DNA of 64,000 nucleotides from Castellaniella denitrificans. Lineage in GTDB: Bacteria; Pseudomonadota; Gammaproteobacteria; Burkholderiales; Burkholderiaceae_B. The notes under the pieces were generated by a model. That model searched no databases and was not told the DNA's origin. It saw only the letters and a program-made list of their open reading frames with translations. Each line of letters starts with the position of its first letter. Position 1 is the stretch's first letter. Both the position numbers and the translations under genes were made by a program. The DNA is taken from contig NZ_JBHSEZ010000029.1 of NCBI RefSeq assembly GCF_042653765.1, forward strand, positions 186,001-250,000, read 5' to 3'. This document shows positions 58,720-64,000 of the stretch, piece after piece.

Positions 58720-60002
58720 TGCAGGGACTCGAATTTTTTCAGGGTCGGCGTGGCCGGGATCGCCATGAGGGGGGCGCTGTCGATCACGCCGCCGGGCAGG
58801 ATCGCGGGAAACTGGGACTGGGCCCAGCGGACGATGGAGACGGCCGGGCTGTTGAGCAGCAGCCGCGCGTTGGGCGCGCGCCAGACAACCTGGTCGATCA
58901 GGCCGTTGGGGCGGTAGGCGGTGTCGGCGATGCCGTCGCCGTCCAGGTCGAAGGCGGACAGGTCGGACCAGTAGTTGCCGCGTCCGTCCCGCGACCATTC
59001 GAGGTAGCGGGTGCCGACGTATTTCACCTGGTTCTGGTTGCCGATGAAGGCGTTGCCGAAGATCTCGTTGCCTTCGGAGCCGGTGTAGTGGACCCCGATC
59101 TCGCAATCCTGGAAGTGGTTGTCGGACAGGATGTTGAAATTGGAGTTGTAGACGAAGACGCATTTCTCGGCCTTGACGATGACGTTGCCGGAAATGGTCG
59201 AATAATCGGTGGCGTTGAGCATCAGGCCCTGGAACTTGCTGTTCACGGCGATGTTGTTCAGGACCTTGAGGCGGCGCGAGAACATGATGGCGTAGCCGAT
59301 CTCGTTGCCGATCGACACGTTGTCGCTGACTTCGCTGTCGTTGGTATACATGTAATGCACCGCATAGCGCACTTCGCGGAATACGTTGCGGGCGAAGACG
59401 TTGCGCATGCTGTTGTTGGAATAGATGCCGTCGCGGCCTTCGGAGATGTCGTTGTCGACGATCTTCGAGCCGGGCGCGTTCCAGACGGTCAGGCCGTTGC
59501 CGCGCTCGTTGATGCGCAGGCCGGTGTTGCCGACGATGCGGTTGCGTTCGACCAGGGCATCCTTCACGCCCCACAGATAGACGCCGACGGAGTTGTCGAT
59601 GATGTCGTTCTCGACGATGTGCGCGCGGGTGGCCGTCTTGTCGAGGAAGACGCCGGCGTCCATGTCCACCAGGCTCAGCCCGGAATGGCGGATGGTCAGG
59701 CGCCTGAGGGTGACGTCCTCGGCCTGTATCCAGACCGTGCGGCCCTTGCGTTCGCCCAGGATGCTGGCGCCGCGGTCCTGCGGACCGATCAGCGTCAGGG
59801 GCTTGTCGATGACCACGTTGCCGGAATATTCTCCGGCGGCCAGGCGCAGCGTGTCGCCCGGCGCGGCCGCCGCGATCGCGGCCTGCAGGCTGGAGCCCGC
59901 GGGGACGTCGATCTCGGCGGCCGCCACCGTCCCGGGCATGGCGCACAGGATCACCATGGCGGCCAGGGCCGCCCGCAGGCCGGGGACGGTGAGGAAACGC
60001 AT
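58716..60002 (-). CDS. nosD: NosD periplasmic maturation protein
   Basis: The 428-residue periplasmic protein has a signal peptide (cleavage near residue 29 after VAAA) and a right-handed beta-helix of CASH/parallel beta-helix repeats (for example RHSGLSLVDMDAGVFLDKTA). It works with NosF, NosY and NosL to supply copper for NosZ. It lies 6 bases after nosZ ends, on the same strand. Confidence 0.94.
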
Positions 60003-60008
60003 GGTCGG

Positions 60009-61916
60009 TCAGGCCTTCTTCGGTTTCACGTACATCTGGCCGGACATTTCCATGTGCAGCGCGTGGCAGAACCACTGGCAATAGTACCAGTGCACGCCGG
60101 GACGCGAGGCCGTGAAGGTGACCGAGGCGGTCGCCTGGGGGCCGATTTCCATGGCGAGGCCGTAGCCGCCCAGCGTGAAGCCGTGGGTCAGGTCCTCGAT
60201 GCGCTCCATGTTGGTGACCACGACGGTGACTTCGTCGCCTTCATTGACTTCGAAGTTCGTCAGGCTGAACACCGGCGCCACGGCGACCATGTAGACGCGC
60301 ACCTTGTTGCCGTCGCGGATGACGTTCGCGGCGGATTCCAGGGTGACGCCGTCCTTGGCGGCCATCTGGCGGACGTCTTCCCACATCGGGTCGTTGCGGT
60401 CCCAGATGTGCTTGGGGCGGACCTTCGAGCGGTGCACCAGCAGCATGTCGTGCGGTTCGGCGAAGCTGGGGCCGTCGTGCACCAGCTTCATCTCGTCGCC
60501 GGAAATGTCGATCAGCTGGTCGTTTTCCGGCTTCAGGGGGCCGACGTTCAGGAAGCGGTCCTTGGAGAACTTGTTCAGCGACACCAGCCACTTGCCGTCG
60601 GCTTCCTTGGTTTCGCCCATCGTGGTGTGATTGTGGCCCGGCTGGTAGTGCACGTCCAGCTTCTGGATGATCGGATCGACCTTCTCGCCCTTGTAGGCGC
60701 GCTTGGCCTTCTCGATGTTCCACTTGCACATCTGGCTGTCGATGAACAGCGTGGTGTAGGCGTTGCCGCGGCCGTCGAAGGCCGTGTGCAGGGGGCCCAG
60801 GCCGAGTTGCGGCTCGGCCACGACCACGTCGCGCTCCTTGATCTTGTCGTCGAACAGGTCGTCGAGCTTGCGCACGTCGATCACGGTGACGGTGGGCGAG
60901 AGCTTGCCGTTGAACACCACGTGGATGCCGTCGGGCGCGGCGTTGCAGCCGTGCGGCGAGTTGGGCACCGGGATGTAGCGCGTGTACTTGGAACCCTTGC
61001 GGCCGTCGATGACGGGCACGCCGTTCATTTCCTTGTAGTCGCCGTTCTTGACGGCTTCCTCGATGCGCTTGATGTTGAACACCACCGCCCAGTCCTGCTC
61101 GTTGGCGGACATTTCGGTGACGGTCAGGCCCTTTTCCGAGTTGTAGCACGTGGCGAAGGAGTACTTGCCCTGGTAGTCGGCGTCGCCGTTGTCCAGGTTG
61201 CCGTCCACCATGACCTGCCAGGCCACCTTCATGGTCTCGCCGTCCACGGCGGTGTAGATGGCCCAGAAGTTCTTCTTCGGGTCGTCCATCACGGAGCCGT
61301 CGTTGGGCAGCGGCACGATGTGCTCGCCGTTGCAGAAGACGTAGCCGGTCTTCGGATAGCGCTGCGGGCGCAGGCCGTGAATGCCGTCGGCGTTCGGGAT
61401 CTCGACGATCTTGTCGGTCTTCATCACGTCGCAGCGGATGCGGGCCACGCGGGTGTTGGCCTTGTCGTTGATGTAGATGTAGCGGCCGTCGTAGGTGTTG
61501 TCCGTGAAGGACATGTGCGGGTGGTGCGCGTCGCCGTTGGGCAGCACCGGCATGTGGTTGTCTTCGAGGAACTTGCGCGTCTCGGGCGTCAGGTGCTCGT
61601 TGAGCACCTTGCGGCTTTCGTTGGTGCGGCCCCAGCCCGTGGCGCTGCACATGTTGAAGACCGGGATGCGCATCAGTTCGCGCATGGACGGCAGGCCCAG
61701 GATGCGGACTTCGCCCGACTGGCCGCCGGAATTGAAGGCATAGTATTCGTCGAGTTCGCCGGGGGCGACTTCGACGCTCTGATGGCCTTTCTTCTTGTCA
61801 TCCTTGGCATTGGCCGTCAGGTGGGTCGCGCCGACAGCGGCGGCCCCCGTCAGTGCGGCAGTGCCGAGGAATCCCCGCCGGCTCAGGCCGGATTTTTCAC
61901 TGGTTTGGTCGGACAT
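60009..61916 (-). CDS. nosZ: Nitrous oxide reductase
   Basis: The 635-residue periplasmic enzyme reduces N2O to N2. It has a Tat signal with SRRGFLGTAA (clade I, Tat-dependent type), a seven-bladed propeller with the histidines that bind the CuZ cluster (for example DAHHPHMSF, GCNAAPDGIH-type loops, GHNHTT), and a cupredoxin domain. The CuA ligands are Cys613, Trp615, Cys617, His621 and Met624 in YCQWFCHALHMEM. All visible ligands are present. It is preceded by nosR and followed by nosD. Confidence 0.97.
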   Translation of the reverse strand: MSDQTSEKSGLSRRGFLGTAALTGAAAVGATHLTANAKDDKKKGHQSVEVAPGELDEYYAFNSGGQSGEVRILGLPSMRELMRIPVFNMCSATGWGRTNESRKVLNEHLTPETRKFLEDNHMPVLPNGDAHHPHMSFTDNTYDGRYIYINDKANTRVARIRCDVMKTDKIVEIPNADGIHGLRPQRYPKTGYVFCNGEHIVPLPNDGSVMDDPKKNFWAIYTAVDGETMKVAWQVMVDGNLDNGDADYQGKYSFATCYNSEKGLTVTEMSANEQDWAVVFNIKRIEEAVKNGDYKEMNGVPVIDGRKGSKYTRYIPVPNSPHGCNAAPDGIHVVFNGKLSPTVTVIDVRKLDDLFDDKIKERDVVVAEPQLGLGPLHTAFDGRGNAYTTLFIDSQMCKWNIEKAKRAYKGEKVDPIIQKLDVHYQPGHNHTTMGETKEADGKWLVSLNKFSKDRFLNVGPLKPENDQLIDISGDEMKLVHDGPSFAEPHDMLLVHRSKVRPKHIWDRNDPMWEDVRQMAAKDGVTLESAANVIRDGNKVRVYMVAVAPVFSLTNFEVNEGDEVTVVVTNMERIEDLTHGFTLGGYGLAMEIGPQATASVTFTASRPGVHWYYCQWFCHALHMEMSGQMYVKPKKA

Positions 61917-61973
61917 ACGGTTCTCCCTAGGGTTGTAGGCATAGCGTCTCGGCTCGATCGCCGGGGTGTGGCG

Positions 61974-64000
61974 CTATGGGTTCGACGAAATGGTTTGCGG
62001 TTCGGCGGACGGGTCGCGCGGGCGCACGGTCGGCTTGCGGCTGGCGACGACCTCGCCGGGAATGCCGGCGTCGGGCGGCGGCGCCTTGTGGCGCTTGAGC
62101 TTGGCGTTCTTCTGGATCAGGTGCGGACAACGTTTTTCGTTGTTGTAGAGCTGCTGGCAGTTCAGGCACTGGATGCATTCGTTCGGGTTGATGTCGCCTT
62201 CCGGATTGATGGCCTGCACCGGACAGTCCACGGCGCACAGCTGGCAGGGGTTGCCGCAGGTCTTGTAGCGGCGCAGCCAGTCGAAGATCCGCAGCCGGGC
62301 GGGGATGGCCAGGGCGGCGCCCAGCGGGCACAGGTAGCGGCAGTAGAAGCGCTCGATGAACAGCCCCGCCAGCAGCAGCACGGCGGCGAAGATCACGAAC
62401 GGCCAGTCGCGCACGAACTTCAGGATGATCGCGGTCTTGAAGGGCTCGACTTCGGCGAATTTTTCCGCCGTGCCCAGTTCGTACAGCGAGATGCCGAACA
62501 GGATCAGGAAGATGAGGTACTTCAGGCCGGCCAGGCGGGTGTTCAGGCCGTGCGGCACCTTGATCTGGGGCACGTGCAGCTTCTTGGCGACCTGGTTGGT
62601 CAGTTCCTGCAGGGCGCCGAAGGGGCACAGCCAGCCGCAGAACGCGCCGCGGTTCCAGAAGATCAGGGACATCGCCGTGGCGATCCACAGGATGAACACG
62701 ATCGGGTCCATCAGGAAGTATTCCCAGCTGAAGTCCGTGCGCAGGGACGTGGTGAACGTGAGCACGTTCACGACCGAGAGCTGCGCCTGGGCGTACCAGC
62801 CGATCCAGAACAGCGTGAAGATCAGGAACACCGTGCGGAAGCGCCGGTAGAAGACCTCGTGCTTGACGATCTGGTTCTGGAAGAAGAACACCATGATCAG
62901 GGTCAGCAGAGCGATCGAGATGATGGCGATCTGCACGGTCTTGGCGAGCCAGATCTGCTTCCACAGGGCGGGGGAGGCTTCTTCCTCGGCCATGCCGGAG
63001 CCCTGGTCCATGGCCGCGGCCGGCGCGCCGGCCTCGCCGCCGGCCGCCGGGGCGGCCTGCTCGGCCGGCGCCTCGACCTTGGTGAAGGTCTTGGGCAGGT
63101 CGTAGTTCAGCACGAAGGCCGTGAAGGCCTTTTCCTTCACGCTGACCACGCGCTGCACGGTGAGCTGCAGGCGCCACGGCTCGACCGGGTCGAAGGTGGC
63201 GTCCGTCGGGACGGTGAACAGCGCGACTTCGCGGAAGCTGGGCGCGCCGGCGGCCATCAGGTCGGCCAGCCGCTGGTGGTCCAGGTCGGTGAAGCGGAAG
63301 CTGTTCTCGTCCTGGATGACCTCGATGCGGTCGAACACCCCGCCGCGCACGTAGCCGGAGCCCTTGAAGGAATAGCCGTTGCCGGCGACCAGGATGGCCT
63401 GCTGGCCTGGCGCGAGGCGGTCGCGCAGGTAGTTGTATTCGGCCTCGCCCAGCAGGCTGCGGCCGATCGTCGGCGCGCTCACCAGGGCGGCGTACAGGTC
63501 GATGAAGGTGTCCTGGGGATCGCCGGGCTCGGGGTGCTCGATGGCGCCCTTGCGGCCGGTTTCCTCGAAGGCCTTGTTGACGTCGGCCACGGTCAGGCGC
63601 AGGTGCCCGACGGCGCCGGATTGCAGCAGCGCGTCCCAGGATTCCGTGCCGGTCTGCGCCATGTCGACGACGCGGTGCTCGGCGGCGGCGGCCTGGACCT
63701 GGCCTTCCTGGCCGATGCCGTAGTGGCGGGCCACGGCCATCACGGAGCGGGTCAGGCTGTCGCCGATGACCATCAGGGTGACGGTGGCGCCGCTGATGAT
63801 GTCCACGGGCGGCGGCGCGCCCGGGCGCGGCGGTTCCTTGACGTAGTTCTTGCCGACGTAGCCGTCGATGAAGGCCTGGACCTTGCTTTCCGGGATGCCG
63901 ATCAGCACGATGGGCTCGTGGTGTTCGACCAGCTTGGCGCCGACGATCTCGCCGTCCAGGTTCAGGCCCACGACGACGTCGATGGGCTTGCTGGAATAGC
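61974..64000 (-). CDS. nosR: NosR, membrane flavo-iron-sulfur regulator (5' end outside window)
   Basis: About 675 C-terminal residues are visible. There is a periplasmic FMN-binding domain (SGATVTLMV with the Thr that receives FMN), several membrane helices, and a cytoplasmic polyferredoxin end with CGNPCQLCAVDCPVQ and CIQCLNCQQLY cysteine clusters. NosR feeds electrons to NosZ and is needed for its expression. The frame stays open to the window edge, so the start lies beyond base 64000. nosZ follows after 57 bases. Confidence 0.95.
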   Translation of the reverse strand, partial: YSSKPIDVVVGLNLDGEIVGAKLVEHHEPIVLIGIPESKVQAFIDGYVGKNYVKEPPRPGAPPPVDIISGATVTLMVIGDSLTRSVMAVARHYGIGQEGQVQAAAAEHRVVDMAQTGTESWDALLQSGAVGHLRLTVADVNKAFEETGRKGAIEHPEPGDPQDTFIDLYAALVSAPTIGRSLLGEAEYNYLRDRLAPGQQAILVAGNGYSFKGSGYVRGGVFDRIEVIQDENSFRFTDLDHQRLADLMAAGAPSFREVALFTVPTDATFDPVEPWRLQLTVQRVVSVKEKAFTAFVLNYDLPKTFTKVEAPAEQAAPAAGGEAGAPAAAMDQGSGMAEEEASPALWKQIWLAKTVQIAIISIALLTLIMVFFFQNQIVKHEVFYRRFRTVFLIFTLFWIGWYAQAQLSVVNVLTFTTSLRTDFSWEYFLMDPIVFILWIATAMSLIFWNRGAFCGWLCPFGALQELTNQVAKKLHVPQIKVPHGLNTRLAGLKYLIFLILFGISLYELGTAEKFAEVEPFKTAIILKFVRDWPFVIFAAVLLLAGLFIERFYCRYLCPLGAALAIPARLRIFDWLRRYKTCGNPCQLCAVDCPVQAINPEGDINPNECIQCLNCQQLYNNEKRCPHLIQKNAKLKRHKAPPPDAGIPGEVVASRKPTVRPRDPSAEPQTISSNP

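Overview
The window looks like a high-GC denitrifying betaproteobacterium, probably an Alcaligenaceae-type Burkholderiales. That is inferred from composition, family resemblance and a complete nos cluster, not from a marker gene. It divides sharply at about 19.75 kb: accessory DNA to the left and core-like chromosome to the right.

Left part (1-19749): one end of an integrative element. It begins with the tail of an arsenate reductase gene. Next is an IS110-family element whose transposase gene was cut near its start by a 4,520-bp ISL3-type transposon (1207-5726). That transposon carries its own transposase plus merR and merTPA, has 20/23 terminal inverted repeats, and is flanked by a perfect 8-bp target duplication. 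Backbone genes follow (small ORF, ParB-like, DUF932, DUF2958, RadC), interspersed with repeated non-coding leader sequences. The cargo is a DUF6988 gene and a lower-GC, defence-like block at 12.2-17.4 kb. On + lie a TIR protein, a free-standing SLOG protein and a ThsB-like TIR protein. On - lies a chain of TIR, Nmad2-like, MazG-like and uracil-DNA-glycosylase-like genes. A HigBA-type toxin-antitoxin pair and a tyrosine integrase close the element, which ends in the displaced 3' part of a tRNA-Leu(UAA) gene.

Right part (19750-64000): chromosomal genes. In order: a two-component system with a haem-binding GlcG/HbpS-like exported protein; a chemoreceptor interrupted by an assembly gap; cytochrome b561; tpiA and secG; a lipoprotein binding protein translationally coupled to a GGDEF-EAL protein; tRNA-Leu(GAG); a CZB-domain soluble chemoreceptor; quinone oxidoreductase with a LysR regulator; an isochorismatase-like hydrolase; MarR with a siderophore-interacting protein; and a second GGDEF-EAL protein whose cyclase motif is degenerate. 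Next come an FMN reductase, a pirin and a TRAP transporter with a GntR regulator, facing a 5-oxoprolinase-like operon (pxpA, fused pxpBC, biotin carboxylase-BCCP). Two matching operator-like palindromes suggest that the one GntR protein controls both.

The last section holds biotin genes (bioA divergent from bioF, a BioH-like/BioC fusion and bioD), an EamA transporter, tRNA-Arg(ACG), and nosRZDFYLX on the minus strand for nitrous oxide reduction, with nosR running off the window. The most unusual items are the TIR/SLOG and Nmad/MazG/UDG gene sets, the mercury transposon built on an ISL3 element, the shared GntR operators and the BioH-BioC fusion.
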